Part shown: positions 50,554-59,950 of the stretch, one piece after another | Position numbering within the stretch: the first letter of the stretch is position 1 | How the letters are laid out: each line of letters begins with the position of its first letter | Assembly (NCBI RefSeq): GCF_001577365.1 | Contig: NZ_CP014516.1 | Span: forward strand, 1-64,000 | Reading direction: 5' to 3' | DNA length: 64,000 nucleotides | Source: Frondihabitans sp. PAMC 28766 | GTDB taxonomy: Bacteria; Actinomycetota; Actinomycetes; Actinomycetales; Microbacteriaceae | Notes under the pieces: model-generated | Database searches by the model: none | What the model was told of the DNA's origin: nothing | What the model saw: the letters and a program-made list of their open reading frames with translations, nothing else | Position numbers and translations under genes: made by a program

Positions 50554-52212
50554 CCTGAATCCACCGATGTTTCTGGGGTGGGTGGGGTCGCGGGGTGGGT
50601 GAGCGTCGGGGTGCGGGTGGGTGCGGTGAAGCCTGGGGCCTTGCTGCCCTGATCGTTCCACTGCTGGTTCCTAGTCGCGCCGTGATGGCTGGTCGGACGG
50701 GTTGATCAGCGTCGGGGTGGCCCTGTCGTGTGAGCGAACAGCGCGGTCCAGGCGGCCTCCCAGGGCCAGGCGTGGGGCAGGTGCAGGCGGATGCGGCGTC
50801 CGGAGGACGCGACCCTGCCCGGGACGGTGATCAGTTTCCGGCGGATCGTCGCGGTGGTCGCTTTCGCCAGAGCAGCACCAGCAATGGTTGCGGCGGCTCT
50901 GGTGAGGTTGAAAGCGATGACGGCGAGGACCAGCCAGGCGGCGTTCGCGGTGAAGATCCCCGACGGCAGGTGCGCCAGCGCGGAATGCTTCAAATCCGCG
51001 TTGACCTGCTCGATGATCGCGTGCCGACGGTGCACCTGGTCCGCGGTCACCGTGTCCAACGTGCTGGTGGTGAAGAACGCGTGGAACCGGTGCGTGTCAA
51101 AGAGCGTCGGATGCTCGAGATCTTTCTTGTTCAGCTCCGGGATGCGCCGCACCACGAGCCGACCTGGGGTGTGGTCTTTCTTCGTCCGGGAGGTGAATGC
51201 GGTGAAGGGGACCTCGGCGACCTCGGCGTGGGAGATCAACGCGCCGGTGTCCTCATCGATGATCGCGTTGGGGTATTCGATCGGGGTCCACGCGTTCTCC
51301 GGGATGGTGGCGATCGCACGTTTCACGGCCGGATCTTGCCGGGCCGTGACCGACACCGCCGCTCCCGCTTTCCGGGCCGCGTTGATGGTCGCGAACCCGT
51401 AATAGGCGGAGTCCGCCCGCAACAACACCGGGGCCGACGAGGCCCCGGGGAGGCGGGTGACGGTCTTCAGCGCGTCGGCGACGATCCGGGCAGCACCGCG
51501 TGGTGACCCGGACGCCCCCTTCCGCAACCGTTGGCCGATGATCACCGGGGCGCTGGTGTCGGTGGACACGGTCGCCAGGAGTGCGTTGAGGCCGCGGACC
51601 CCGGAGTATCCGAACCCGGCGCCCTGCTTCTGATGCCCGTGCACCTCGATGATCGTGTCGTCCACATCCACGAAGACCATGCCTGCGCCGGAGGGTTTCG
51701 GGACAAGGGGTGTTTCCCGGGCGAGGCCCACGAGGAGCCGGGAGGCGACGGCGTCGAGTTGGCGGACATGCCCGAACGTGAACTCCCGCAGGAACGACCC
51801 CAACGTCGACGGCGCATAACAGGCGGTGAAGAGCTTGCCCGTGCCGCCGTGACGCAGCAGCGCCATGTCATCGATCGAGTCTGCACCGGCAACCATCCCC
51901 GCCACCAGGGAGGAGACTTTCAACCCAGCGTTGGCACCCTTGTCCGACGGAACCGTCAACCACTGATCGGCCAGGCTGCGAAGACCGGCGGTCTCGGCCA
52001 GCCGCATCACCGGGAGCAGCCCGGCGGCCGACACGAGATTCGGGTCATCAAATGACGCAGCAGCAGCCCTGGCGGCGTGAGAAACTTGCACCTACGAGAT
52101 GCCTCTCTTATCGGGCGAATAGGACTCTGAACAAGCTCTATTTTCCCTGATCAGAAAGGCATTCTCCGTTTAACGCGCCGCTCTCAACTCAACGTCCATC
52201 GGTGGATTCAGG
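50554..52212 (-). mobile_element. IS1380-family insertion sequence
   Basis: Inverted ends CCTGAATCCACCGATG (50554-50569 and the reverse complement at 52197-52212) are perfect for 16 bp. A 5-bp direct repeat tttat flanks the element (50549-50553, 52213-52217). Length 1659 bp with one transposase on the minus strand. Removing the element plus one tttat restores the kinase reading exactly. Confidence 0.95.
50706..52091 (-). CDS. IS1380-family transposase
   Basis: The 461-aa product has the IS1380 (DDE_1-type, group 1380) features: first Asp in MVFVDVDDTIIEVHGHQKQG, GFGYSGVRGLNALLATV, second Asp in VLLRADSAYYGFATI, and the late VTADQVHRRHAIIEQVNADL with Glu, ending in an AAWLVLAVIAFNLTRA helix. 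It appears full length and intact. Confidence 0.95.
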   Translation of the reverse strand: MQVSHAARAAAASFDDPNLVSAAGLLPVMRLAETAGLRSLADQWLTVPSDKGANAGLKVSSLVAGMVAGADSIDDMALLRHGGTGKLFTACYAPSTLGSFLREFTFGHVRQLDAVASRLLVGLARETPLVPKPSGAGMVFVDVDDTIIEVHGHQKQGAGFGYSGVRGLNALLATVSTDTSAPVIIGQRLRKGASGSPRGAARIVADALKTVTRLPGASSAPVLLRADSAYYGFATINAARKAGAAVSVTARQDPAVKRAIATIPENAWTPIEYPNAIIDEDTGALISHAEVAEVPFTAFTSRTKKDHTPGRLVVRRIPELNKKDLEHPTLFDTHRFHAFFTTSTLDTVTADQVHRRHAIIEQVNADLKHSALAHLPSGIFTANAAWLVLAVIAFNLTRAAATIAGAALAKATTATIRRKLITVPGRVASSGRRIRLHLPHAWPWEAAWTALFAHTTGPPRR

Positions 52213-52217
52213 TTTAT

Positions 52218-53450
52218 TGCGGCGAGAAACTCTCCGGCGAATTCACCCTTGACGACGAAGAACTTCTCACCGGGCTCGCTTTTACTGCTGGGATCGCCAT
52301 CCACAATGCCCGCCAGTTGCTGGCGACCCGCCAGCGGGAACGCCGCGCCGATATGTCGGCCGAGATCGCAATGTCGCTGGTTTCGAACGAACCGGAGGTC
52401 TCGCTTCGGCTCGTGGCCGACAGCGTCGCCAGTCTCACGCGAGTCGACCTTGTCTGCGTCGTGGCCGAAACAACTGAAGGTACCCTGATCATCGACCCGG
52501 CCCGAGGCCCCCTCGCCGAAGGCCTCGAAGGCCTCCACATCCCAGCGGACGGCACTCAGATCGCCGCCGTTCTGCATGCCCAAGTTCCCTTTGTGAGCGC
52601 CGCCTTGGACATACTCGTCGGCACTCCCCACGCGCGGACGACGGGGCCGATCATGCTGCTGCCTCTTTTTAGGCAAGGACAATCGATCGGGGTCCTCGTT
52701 GTTGCTCGGGCGCCGGGCGGTGCACCTTTCTCGGAGTCTGAGCTCGAGACGATCGCCATGTTCGCTCGGCATGCCTCGCTGGCGATCGACGGCGCCCGGT
52801 TTCGAGCCGAGCGCCGACGCATCGAGACTCTGCAGGACCGTACGCGCATTGCGCGAGAACTCCACGACCACGTCATCCAGAGCATCTTCGCCGCTGGCCT
52901 TGACCTTCAGGCGATCCTCCGGAAATCGTCCGATGTTGAGTTGAACAAACGGCTCGATCGCCCCATTGACATGCTCGACACGGTGATCTCAGAAATCCGA
53001 ACTGCTGTCTTCGCCCTCAGGCCTGAACAACCTGGCGGGAATTTCTCCTTGCGGCGAAAACTGGTCAACCTTGTCACCGAGCTCGGTGGTCTCTTTCCAG
53101 AGACTCCCCGTCTGACCCTCGCTGGTCCTCTCGATCTGACGATCGACCCTGTCCTGGGAAACGATGTCGTCGCCGTCGTTCGCGAACACCTCGGGAACCT
53201 CAGCCAAGAGGGACAGGCCACGAAGGTGTCCATCGGGGTGTCCGTCACTGTTGACCAGGCCATCGTCGAGATCGCGGAAGACGATTCCAGGGAAGATACG
53301 GCGACGAACTCCCCACTGCTCGAGAGTCTCAAAGAGCGTGCGAATCATTGGCGCGGGTCGCTGCTGCTCGAGCAGGGAAAGCCGTCAGGAACTCGTTTGA
53401 CCTGGATGGCGACGTTACCGACGCCGCGTCGAGGAGGGACTCATTCGTGA
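52218..53450 (+). pseudogene. 3-prime part of the GAF histidine kinase
   Basis: From the insertion point the frame continues the first GAF domain (EKLSGEFTLDDEELLTGLAF), then a second GAF (AEIAMSLVSNEPEVSLRLVA, PIMLLPLFRQGQSIGVLVVA), HisKA_3 with the phospho-His in RTRIARELHDHVIQSIFAAG, and a HATPase region. The ATP site is degenerate: the N-box reads REHLGN instead of REALxNxxRHA, and the G1 box DxGxG is replaced by EDDSREDTATNS. An ATG at 52317 could still start a shortened protein. The stop overlaps a GTG that opens the first codons of a response-regulator-like sequence (VTTDFP, then LEDPRVGVVV in the next frame), which then decays. Confidence 0.85.
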
Positions 53451-53528
53451 CAACGGATTTCCCCTAGAGGACCCAAGAGTGGGCGTCGTCGTCTCGTCGA
53501 ACCAAACACCTCACGTAAGCCTCGCACG

Positions 53529-54704
53529 TCACTCCGCGTCGTGAACGCGCTCGTCCTGGTGCTGCTCAGCGGGCCCGCCCATTTTTCGGAGCATGGGCCA
53601 GGAGCCGCTCCGGATGAACACAGCGAGTAGCAGGGCGGCGAGGGCGAGGAACCCGATATTGAGCCAACTGGTGTAGTTCCAGGTGATCGACGAGGTGACG
53701 ATGCTGAGGTGCCGGTTGGTGGGCACGAGGCCGAGCGGGGTGAAGATCAGCTCGACAAGGTAGCCGGCCGCGACCATGGCGCTATAGAAGATGGCAGTGA
53801 TGCGGATGGCAGCTTTGGCACCGTAGTACTTCTTGTAGATCAGAAGGATCGGGATGATGATCAGATCGGCGAAGATGAAGCTGACTACTCCTCCGAAACT
53901 GATTCCACCGTTCCAGAGTACGGCGGCGAGGGGAATGTTCCCCACGGAGCACACAAAGCTCACCATCGCCAGGAGCGGTCCGATGAGAGGGTCGACGAGG
54001 AACGCCAGAGCTGGGTTCCCTTGGACGAAGAGGGCTCGAAGCGAGGCCTTCGGCACCCATGCCTCGAAAGCGCCAGCGATGCCGACGCCGATGACGATGT
54101 CCCTGAGGACCGAGGCCCAGTCCATGATGAAATAGCGGGACACGGACGTCATTCCTGGCCGGGAGAAGAGCCGCTTCCAAAATTCGTTATCTCCGCCGAT
54201 GGACATGTCCATGGCTGCGTGCCCCTCCATTGATCCGGGCAGTCCCTCGTTGGCATGGTTCCGGGCGGCGTCTTGAATTTTCCCGCGCATCCATAGTCGA
54301 AAGCCGAGCGCGATCAGGACGATCATGATCGGGCCGCCGACAAATTCGGCGACCGTGAACTGCCACCCCATCACGAACGCCAAGATCAGGCCGAGTTCTA
54401 CGACGAGATTCGTGGAGGCGACCTCGAACGCCATCGCCGCTGACAGGCTCGCTCCCTTGCGGAACAGGGCACGCGCGAGAGCGGTCGCGGCGTAGGAACA
54501 GGAGGAGGACATCGCCCCAAGCCCTGTGGCGACGGCGATGGCCCGGGGGGAGTCGTCGTCCATGAGCTTCGTGATCCGCTCCTTGCGGACGACCGCTTGG
54601 ATGACTCCGGACAAGGCGAAACCGAGGATCAAGGGCCACAGAATCTGCCAGGCCATTGATCCGGAGGCGGCCAAGGCGTCACCGATCTCAGACGCGATGA
54701 ACAT
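53529..54704 (-). CDS. Permease of the ArsP_1/DUF318 family
   Basis: The 391-aa product has about 8-10 TM helices and the family block GLGAMSSSCSYAATALARALFRKGASLSAAMAFEV... (about residues 60-100) with the paired Ser/Cys seen in this family, repeated in the second half (MVSFVCSVGNIPLAAVLWNG, VSFIFADLIIIPILLIYKKY). Members export organoarsenicals, metals or unknown solutes. A loop around residue 165 is His/Met-containing (EGHAAMDMSIGGD). It is the last gene of the gad operon; a role in acid resistance would be new. Confidence 0.85.
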   Translation of the reverse strand: MFIASEIGDALAASGSMAWQILWPLILGFALSGVIQAVVRKERITKLMDDDSPRAIAVATGLGAMSSSCSYAATALARALFRKGASLSAAMAFEVASTNLVVELGLILAFVMGWQFTVAEFVGGPIMIVLIALGFRLWMRGKIQDAARNHANEGLPGSMEGHAAMDMSIGGDNEFWKRLFSRPGMTSVSRYFIMDWASVLRDIVIGVGIAGAFEAWVPKASLRALFVQGNPALAFLVDPLIGPLLAMVSFVCSVGNIPLAAVLWNGGISFGGVVSFIFADLIIIPILLIYKKYYGAKAAIRITAIFYSAMVAAGYLVELIFTPLGLVPTNRHLSIVTSSITWNYTSWLNIGFLALAALLLAVFIRSGSWPMLRKMGGPAEQHQDERVHDAE

Positions 54705-54736
54705 GACAGGCCTCCGTCACGGCTACTCGGGGATGG

Positions 54737-55141
54737 TTACCAGTCATAGATTCGGGCGATGATCTCGGTCCGGGTGGTCTCATCGGGCCCGGGGAAGGAA
54801 ACGAGGATCGGAACCTGGTCGGGGCCGACCCCTTCAACCAGGGTGAAGGCATCGACCGTTGTCCGAGTCGCATGCGCCGATTGGGTGCGGAGGACATTTT
54901 CACACCGCATGAGGTCGTCGGGATCGGTTGCCGTCCAGATCAGATACTGGATTCCGACGCCGCCGACGGGGTGCGGGGCCCGATCACCGAGCGCCCGAAG
55001 GTACAGCTGATCGTGGTCGGGAGTCCGAAAGAGCGCCGCGCTCGAGGAGAGTAGGGAGGGTTTGACCCCGAGCAGCTCTTCATAGAATCCGCGTGAGCGC
55101 TCAAGTTCGGTGACGAACATAACGGCGGAGGAAAGACGCAT
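54737..55141 (-). CDS. VOC-superfamily (glyoxalase-like) protein
   Basis: The 134-aa product begins MRLSSAVMFVTELERSRGFY, EELLGVKPSL, the first beta-alpha-beta of a VOC module, with the second module at about 75-130 (IQYLIWTATDPDDLMRCENV, VSFPGPDETTRTEIIARIYD). His/Glu metal ligands are not all obvious (the Glu in RTEI may be one). Possibly a lyase or binding protein. It starts 3 bp after the glsA stop, so it belongs to the gad operon. Confidence 0.75.
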   Translation of the reverse strand: MRLSSAVMFVTELERSRGFYEELLGVKPSLLSSSAALFRTPDHDQLYLRALGDRAPHPVGGVGIQYLIWTATDPDDLMRCENVLRTQSAHATRTTVDAFTLVEGVGPDQVPILVSFPGPDETTRTEIIARIYDW

Positions 55142-55144
55142 TGT

Positions 55145-56131
55145 TCAGTCCCCGATTGTGGTCAGGACACTGGCGGGTTCCGGGATCACCGTTCGGGGAC
55201 CGTTCCGGTAAAGGCTGAGGTTGAGGGTGCGCGTGATCTGGGTGATCGCCTGCTGTGCGCGGACACTGTTGCCTCGCTCGTCCAAGGGAGGTGAGTACGC
55301 GGCGATGGCGAGGACTCCGGGAACAACGGCGACAAGGCCGCCGCCGACACCGCTTTTGCCGGGGAGGCCGACACTGTATGCCCAATCGCCGGAGGATTCG
55401 TAGAGTCCTTCCATCGTCATCTCGGCGAGGATATGCGGAACGTTGTCCGCTGTCACTGCCTGGTGCTGGGTGGTGGGGTTGATGCCACCGTTGGCGAGGG
55501 TGGCGCCGATGACTGCGAGGTCGGTGGTGGTGATCAGGGTGGAGCATTGGCGGGTGTACACGTCACAGACCCCCATCGGGTCCGCGTGCAGGTATCCCGC
55601 AGCTTGAAGCAGCCAGGCGATGCCTTTGTTGTGGGCGTTGGTCGCCTGCTCGGAGTCGTTGATCATGTCGCTGAGGGTGAGTTGTCGACCGGCGAACGTG
55701 CTCTGACCCTCGAGGATTGTCACCCAGCGGTGTTCGGCGCTCTCGGCGGGGATCAGGCTGGTCGCGGACATCGCGCCCGCGTTCACCAATGCGGACATGG
55801 GTTTATTACCGTGGAGGGCGAGAGCCATCACTGAGTTGAATGGTAATCCGGTCGGATCGGTACCAACTTTGCCGTGGAACTCCTCCGCACCGATGGCGTC
55901 CATGGCCAACGCCATGCTGACCACTTTGGAGATCGATTCGATGGCGAATTCGACGGTTGCGTCTCCGGCGGTGAAGGTGTCGCCACCAGTCGTGACAACA
56001 CTGATGCCGAACAGGGTCGGATCCACAGTGGCCAGGGCAGGAATGTAGTTCGCGTTCGCTCCACCGCTGGTGTCCTTGGCCTGGATCCAGGCGTTGGCGA
56101 CGGCTGTGGCGATGGCGTCAGAGGCCAGCAT
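55145..56131 (-). CDS. glsA: Glutaminase A
   Basis: The 328-aa product hydrolyses glutamine to glutamate and ammonia. Serine-type glutaminase motif S66-x-x-K69 (VEFAIESISKVVSMALAM), then HGKVGTDPTGLPFNSVMALA, NKPMSALVNAGAMSATSLI, YLHADPMGVCDVYTRQCS and YSVGLPGKSGVGGGLVAVVP, all highly conserved in GlsA. Its 5-prime end overlaps gadC by 14 bp. In enteric bacteria the acid-stress glutaminase YbaS works with GadC: NH3 consumes protons. The overlap and the downstream amt island suggest the same logic here. Confidence 0.97.
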   Translation of the reverse strand: MLASDAIATAVANAWIQAKDTSGGANANYIPALATVDPTLFGISVVTTGGDTFTAGDATVEFAIESISKVVSMALAMDAIGAEEFHGKVGTDPTGLPFNSVMALALHGNKPMSALVNAGAMSATSLIPAESAEHRWVTILEGQSTFAGRQLTLSDMINDSEQATNAHNKGIAWLLQAAGYLHADPMGVCDVYTRQCSTLITTTDLAVIGATLANGGINPTTQHQAVTADNVPHILAEMTMEGLYESSGDWAYSVGLPGKSGVGGGLVAVVPGVLAIAAYSPPLDERGNSVRAQQAITQITRTLNLSLYRNGPRTVIPEPASVLTTIGD

Positions 56132-57698
56132 GGGTGGTGCCCTTTTTCGCGGTGCCAGCTAACTCATGGGGTGCTTTTGCCGACGTGGCCACGGTTCCCG
56201 GTGCGTGGTTTTCCATTTCCCAGGTAAACGGAGCGAAGTCGCTTTCGGGGTCGCGCCAGCTGGGGCGGCGCACCTGGTAGACGACGAACGGGACAGCGAC
56301 GAACACCACTGTGAGAACGGCGAGCAGCCCGACATAGAAGACCGGGCTGCCGACGTCGATCTGGTTCGGGGGGATGAAGCTGAAGAACATGGCGGTGAGT
56401 GACCCGACGAAGCCGACGCCGGCCACAACCCACATGCCGACTTTTCCGCCCGGGACGCGGTAGGGGCGGGGCCTGTTGGGTTGCCTGGAGCGGAGCCGGA
56501 TGGCTGCGGCGAACATCAGCAGGTACATCACCAGGTACAAGATCACCGTCAGTTGGCTGAGGATCTGATACACGGATTGGACGGATGGTAGGACCACGAA
56601 CAAGGTGGCGAGGACGGTGACGATGATCGCTTGGCTGATCATAATGTTGGTGCCCATCCCGTTTTTGTTCGTCTTCTGGAAGAAGGGGGGAAGGTTGCCT
56701 GCTTTGGCGACGACGAGGAGGCCGGAGGAGGGTCCGCTGATCCAGGTGACGATTCCGGCGAAGACGCCGATCGCCAGGGCGACGGCGATGATGGACCCGG
56801 CCCAGGGGATGTGTGCCCAGGTGAAGAGGTCGTTGTAGGCGGTCAGGAGGCTCTGGGTGAGGTTGATGCTTTTTTTGGGCACGATGAATGCCACCGCAAG
56901 GGTTCCGAGGACGAAGATCACGACGGTGCTCAGGGCGGCGATGAACAGCGCGATGGGGTAGTTCTTGGTCGGGTTCTTGACCTCTTTGACGTGGATGGCG
57001 TTCATTTCCATGCCGGCGTAGAAGAGGAAAATGCTGGCGGCGAGGACAACGTTGCCGAAGTTGGTGAAATTCGGTACGAGCGCGGAGGCTGAGAAGGTGA
57101 CTTGCGACCGGTTCCCGGTGATGACGTAAGCGAAACCAAGGACGATGAGGATGCCGACGGGGACGATGGTGCCGATCATCCCACCCCATTTCGCCACCCG
57201 CGCGAACGCTTTCGCTCCTTTCAAGGCGATGAACGTTGCCAGCCAGTAGACAGCGAGGACGATGGCAAGGATGAAGATGCTATTGCTGGCAAGGGAGGCA
57301 TCGGCGGTGTGGTCGGGTCCGATGTATGCGAGGGCGACGGCGCCGAAGGTTAGGGCGGTCGGGAACCAGATGGTGACTTCGAGGACCAGCATGAACATTG
57401 CCACAATCGCTAGGCGTCGCCCGAACGCTTCACCGACCCACCGGAAGACGCCACCTTTTTCGGGCCACCCGGTGGCGAGTTCCGCGGCGACCAGGGCGGT
57501 CGGCACAAGAAACAGGATCGCGGCAAGGACGTAGTAGAAGATCGAAGCGAGGCCGTACTCGGCGATTGAGGGGAGACCGCGCAAGCTGACGACGGCGACG
57601 ATGTTCAGCATCGCGAGCCCGAAAATGCTGATCGATGCGGCCTTGGTGGCCTTACTCTTTGGGGGCGAGGCCAGGGGTGTGTTCGTTGCCGTAGACAT
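56118..57698 (-). CDS. gadC: Glutamate/GABA antiporter GadC
   Basis: The 526-aa APC-family protein has 12 TM helices: FGLAMLNIVAVVSLRGLPSI AEYGL in TM1, then WPEKGGVFRWVGEAFGRR, and FYAGMEMNAIHVKEVKNPTK NYP, which are GadC/XasA signatures. The C-terminal 60 residues (WRDPESDFAPFTWEMENHAP) form a polar plug like that which closes GadC at neutral pH. It exchanges external glutamate (or glutamine) for internal GABA. It lies between gadB, 16 bp upstream, and glsA. Confidence 0.94.
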   Translation of the reverse strand: MSTATNTPLASPPKSKATKAASISIFGLAMLNIVAVVSLRGLPSIAEYGLASIFYYVLAAILFLVPTALVAAELATGWPEKGGVFRWVGEAFGRRLAIVAMFMLVLEVTIWFPTALTFGAVALAYIGPDHTADASLASNSIFILAIVLAVYWLATFIALKGAKAFARVAKWGGMIGTIVPVGILIVLGFAYVITGNRSQVTFSASALVPNFTNFGNVVLAASIFLFYAGMEMNAIHVKEVKNPTKNYPIALFIAALSTVVIFVLGTLAVAFIVPKKSINLTQSLLTAYNDLFTWAHIPWAGSIIAVALAIGVFAGIVTWISGPSSGLLVVAKAGNLPPFFQKTNKNGMGTNIMISQAIIVTVLATLFVVLPSVQSVYQILSQLTVILYLVMYLLMFAAAIRLRSRQPNRPRPYRVPGGKVGMWVVAGVGFVGSLTAMFFSFIPPNQIDVGSPVFYVGLLAVLTVVFVAVPFVVYQVRRPSWRDPESDFAPFTWEMENHAPGTVATSAKAPHELAGTAKKGTTHAGL

Positions 57699-57714
57699 GA
57701 ATGTCTTCTGCTTT

Positions 57715-59067
57715 CTAGTGGTGGAAAGACGGTTGCGCCTCGAGAGGCATCGGGGATTCCAGCCGCTCCAGGTAGTCGGTTTGCTTGGCCATATCGACCA
57801 GGAACCGGTCGGCGAGGTCCATGCTCAGGCCGTTGCGCACCACGATTCTCTGCACCGTGATGTTGGTGAGGTCAGCTGGCATCGGATAAGCCGGGACGAG
57901 CCATCCTTCTGTGCGGAGCCGGTCTGAGAGGTGGTAGAGGTTCCAGTTCCTGGTCGGGTCATCTTTCAGCCGCCAGGCGAAAACGGGGATGTCGCTTCCG
58001 TCGTTCCAGAGGTCGAAGGGGCCGAGGTTGGCGATACCTCGGGCGAGGTGTTTGGCGACGTCCTGCGAGGCCTGCTGCACCTGGGTGTATCCATCTCGCC
58101 CCAGCCGGAGGAACAGGTAGAACTGCAGCAGCACCTGGGAAGCGGGGCGGGAGAAGTTCAACGCGAACGTCGGCATGTCACCGCCCAGGTAGCTGACCTT
58201 GAAAATCAGGTCCTCAGGCAACAGGTCCGCGGTCCGCCAGATGACCCAACCAAGACCTGGGTAGACGAGACCATATTTGTGACCGGAGGTACTGATGGAG
58301 TGCACCCGTTCCAGACGAAAATCCCATTCCAGATCCGGTTGCAGGAACGGGGCGATCATCCCGCCGGAAGCAGCGTCCACATGGATGGCAATATCAAGCC
58401 CGGTGTTCGCCTGAATGTCGTCGAGCGCGTTGGCGATCTGTGTCACCGGCTCGTACATCCCCGTGTAGGTGACACCCAAAATCGCGACGACACCAATCGT
58501 GTTCTCATCGACATACGCCGCGAGGTTATGCCCGTCGAACGTTTTGTGGTCTTCCGTGATCGGAACATAGCGGGGTTCGATGTCCCAGTAGTTGCAGAAC
58601 TTCTCCCAGCACACCTGCACCGCAGAACTCATCACCATGTTCGGTCGGTCCGTCGATTTCCCGGCCGCCCTTCGCGCCTGCTGCCACCGCCGTTTCAGTG
58701 CCAGCCCGCCAAGCATGCACGCTTCGGAGGAGCCCACCGTCGACGTCCCCATCGCACCAGCAGGGTCGGGTGCATGCCACAGGTCGGCAAGTATCCGCCA
58801 GCAATTCACCTCAATCTCCGCTGTTTGCGGGTACTCGTCCTTATCGATCATGTTCTTATCGAACGTCTCGGCGTAAAGCCGGTTCGCGTGATCATCCATC
58901 CAGGTCCCCACGAACGTGGCAAGGTTCAGCCTCGCATTACCGTCGAGCATCGCTTCGTCATGCACAATCTGGTACGCCGTCTCGGGCAGCATCTGCCCCT
59001 CACCAAGCTGGTATTTCGGGGCGACCGTGTCCTCGCCGGGGCGAGCGAACAACGGGTTCAGGGTCAC
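57715..59067 (-). CDS. gadB: Glutamate decarboxylase
   Basis: GTG at 59067 (MTLNPLFARPGEDTVAPKYQ) matches the family N-terminus; frames further upstream are not conserved in style. The 450-aa PLP enzyme turns glutamate plus H+ into GABA and CO2, raising cytoplasmic pH. PLP-binding Lys264 is in STSGHKYGLVYPGLGWVIWR, Asp231 in HVDAASGGMIAPFLQPDLEW, and GTSTVGSSEACMLGGLALKR binds the phosphate. The C-terminus ends QPSFHH, with His residues as in the pH-sensitive tail of E. coli GadB. It is the first gene of the operon gadB-gadC-glsA-VOC-permease. Confidence 0.97.
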   Translation of the reverse strand: MTLNPLFARPGEDTVAPKYQLGEGQMLPETAYQIVHDEAMLDGNARLNLATFVGTWMDDHANRLYAETFDKNMIDKDEYPQTAEIEVNCWRILADLWHAPDPAGAMGTSTVGSSEACMLGGLALKRRWQQARRAAGKSTDRPNMVMSSAVQVCWEKFCNYWDIEPRYVPITEDHKTFDGHNLAAYVDENTIGVVAILGVTYTGMYEPVTQIANALDDIQANTGLDIAIHVDAASGGMIAPFLQPDLEWDFRLERVHSISTSGHKYGLVYPGLGWVIWRTADLLPEDLIFKVSYLGGDMPTFALNFSRPASQVLLQFYLFLRLGRDGYTQVQQASQDVAKHLARGIANLGPFDLWNDGSDIPVFAWRLKDDPTRNWNLYHLSDRLRTEGWLVPAYPMPADLTNITVQRIVVRNGLSMDLADRFLVDMAKQTDYLERLESPMPLEAQPSFHH

Positions 59068-59558
59068 GTTGTCGCGGGGACCTGTAGTTTTCGTCAAGGT
59101 TTGTATCTCGTCTCTTGGGGGATTGGATGCGCCAACGACCGCTTGGTGGTGCGTCCTCTGGTGTGGTTTGTAGTTGTGCACATCTGGTAGCGGTTGCACC
59201 TCGCTCACCGGGCCGGCGTTGAGGTTGCATGAGGTGTTGACGGCAGTTAAGCCTGGGGGGAAGCCGTCGGCCAGTGCCGAAGGTCCTGCGCTATTCGTTG
59301 ACCATGACCGTTTTCCGCGGTGCAATCGCGGAATGCTCTTGTGGTGACGTACCTGCGGTAAAGCCCAACGGTGAGGAGGAGAGTGTGTTGCCCCAACCAA
59401 CGTTTCAGCGGTGGCATCGAGTGGGGTGAAGAAGTCGCTGCAGGAAGGTGTCGCGGGAGGCTGGCGTTCTGATGACGGTTAGGTGGTGATGGTCCGTCCA
59501 CGGGTAAGGAGGCTGGCGGGTCTTAAGGGTTCCGCTGCCGGGTCGCTGTTGTAACTGC
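59068..59558. other. Upstream region of gadB
   Basis: About 490 bp with no gene I can support on either strand. It must contain the gadB promoter (minus strand). A TTG and short frames just upstream of the GTG are weak alternative starts. No inverted repeat of note. Confidence 0.5.
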
Positions 59559-59813
59559 TCACGCGTTCACGGCTACCCGAGTGTGGGAAGCTTTGTGAAG
59601 GGACGCCCGTGCGGCCCTCAGCGTGTGGTGAGACGTTGGCGGGCCGGCAGGGTGGGCGAGATCCGTCACTTCAAACAGGCCCGCGATTTCCTGAACAAAA
59701 CCGACAACGAAAAGGCCAGAGTCGGAGGTGACCCGCTGGTCAACGATCCGCCACTGGTGAGGTTCCAGAAGTTCACACCAGAAAGGCTCCGCCAGGTCAG
59801 AAACTTTTGTCAC
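59559..59813 (-). CDS. Possible small protein or gene remnant, 84 aa
   Basis: From GTG 59813: VTKVSDLAEPFWCELLEPHQ, WRIVDQRVTSDSGLFVVGFV, QEIAGLFEVTDLAHPAGPPT, ending HTRVAVNA. It reads like a folded protein, but there is no ribosome site and the frame stays open upstream with poor text. The plus strand also has an open frame here. Probably a decayed gene. Confidence 0.3.
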   Translation of the reverse strand: MTKVSDLAEPFWCELLEPHQWRIVDQRVTSDSGLFVVGFVQEIAGLFEVTDLAHPAGPPTSHHTLRAARASLHKASHTRVAVNA

Positions 59814-59950
59814 AGGCCGTGAAGAAGCAGCCGTGGATCGGGGGAGGGGATTGTTCGGGGTGCCATGGGGTCCAGTCGGAAAGGGCGCTTGAGAGGCGTT
59901 GCGGGGGTCATTGATCACGTCAATGGAACGGTCCGTGCCGGGATATTTGG

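Noticed and set aside
57931..59190. A 419-codon plus-strand frame opposite gadB
   Set aside because: Antisense shadow of gadB; no domain and the opposite strand is unambiguous.
59583..59822. Plus-strand frame starting MGSFVKGRPCG
   Set aside because: No ribosome site or family; the minus-strand reading of the same DNA looks more protein-like, and even that is weak.
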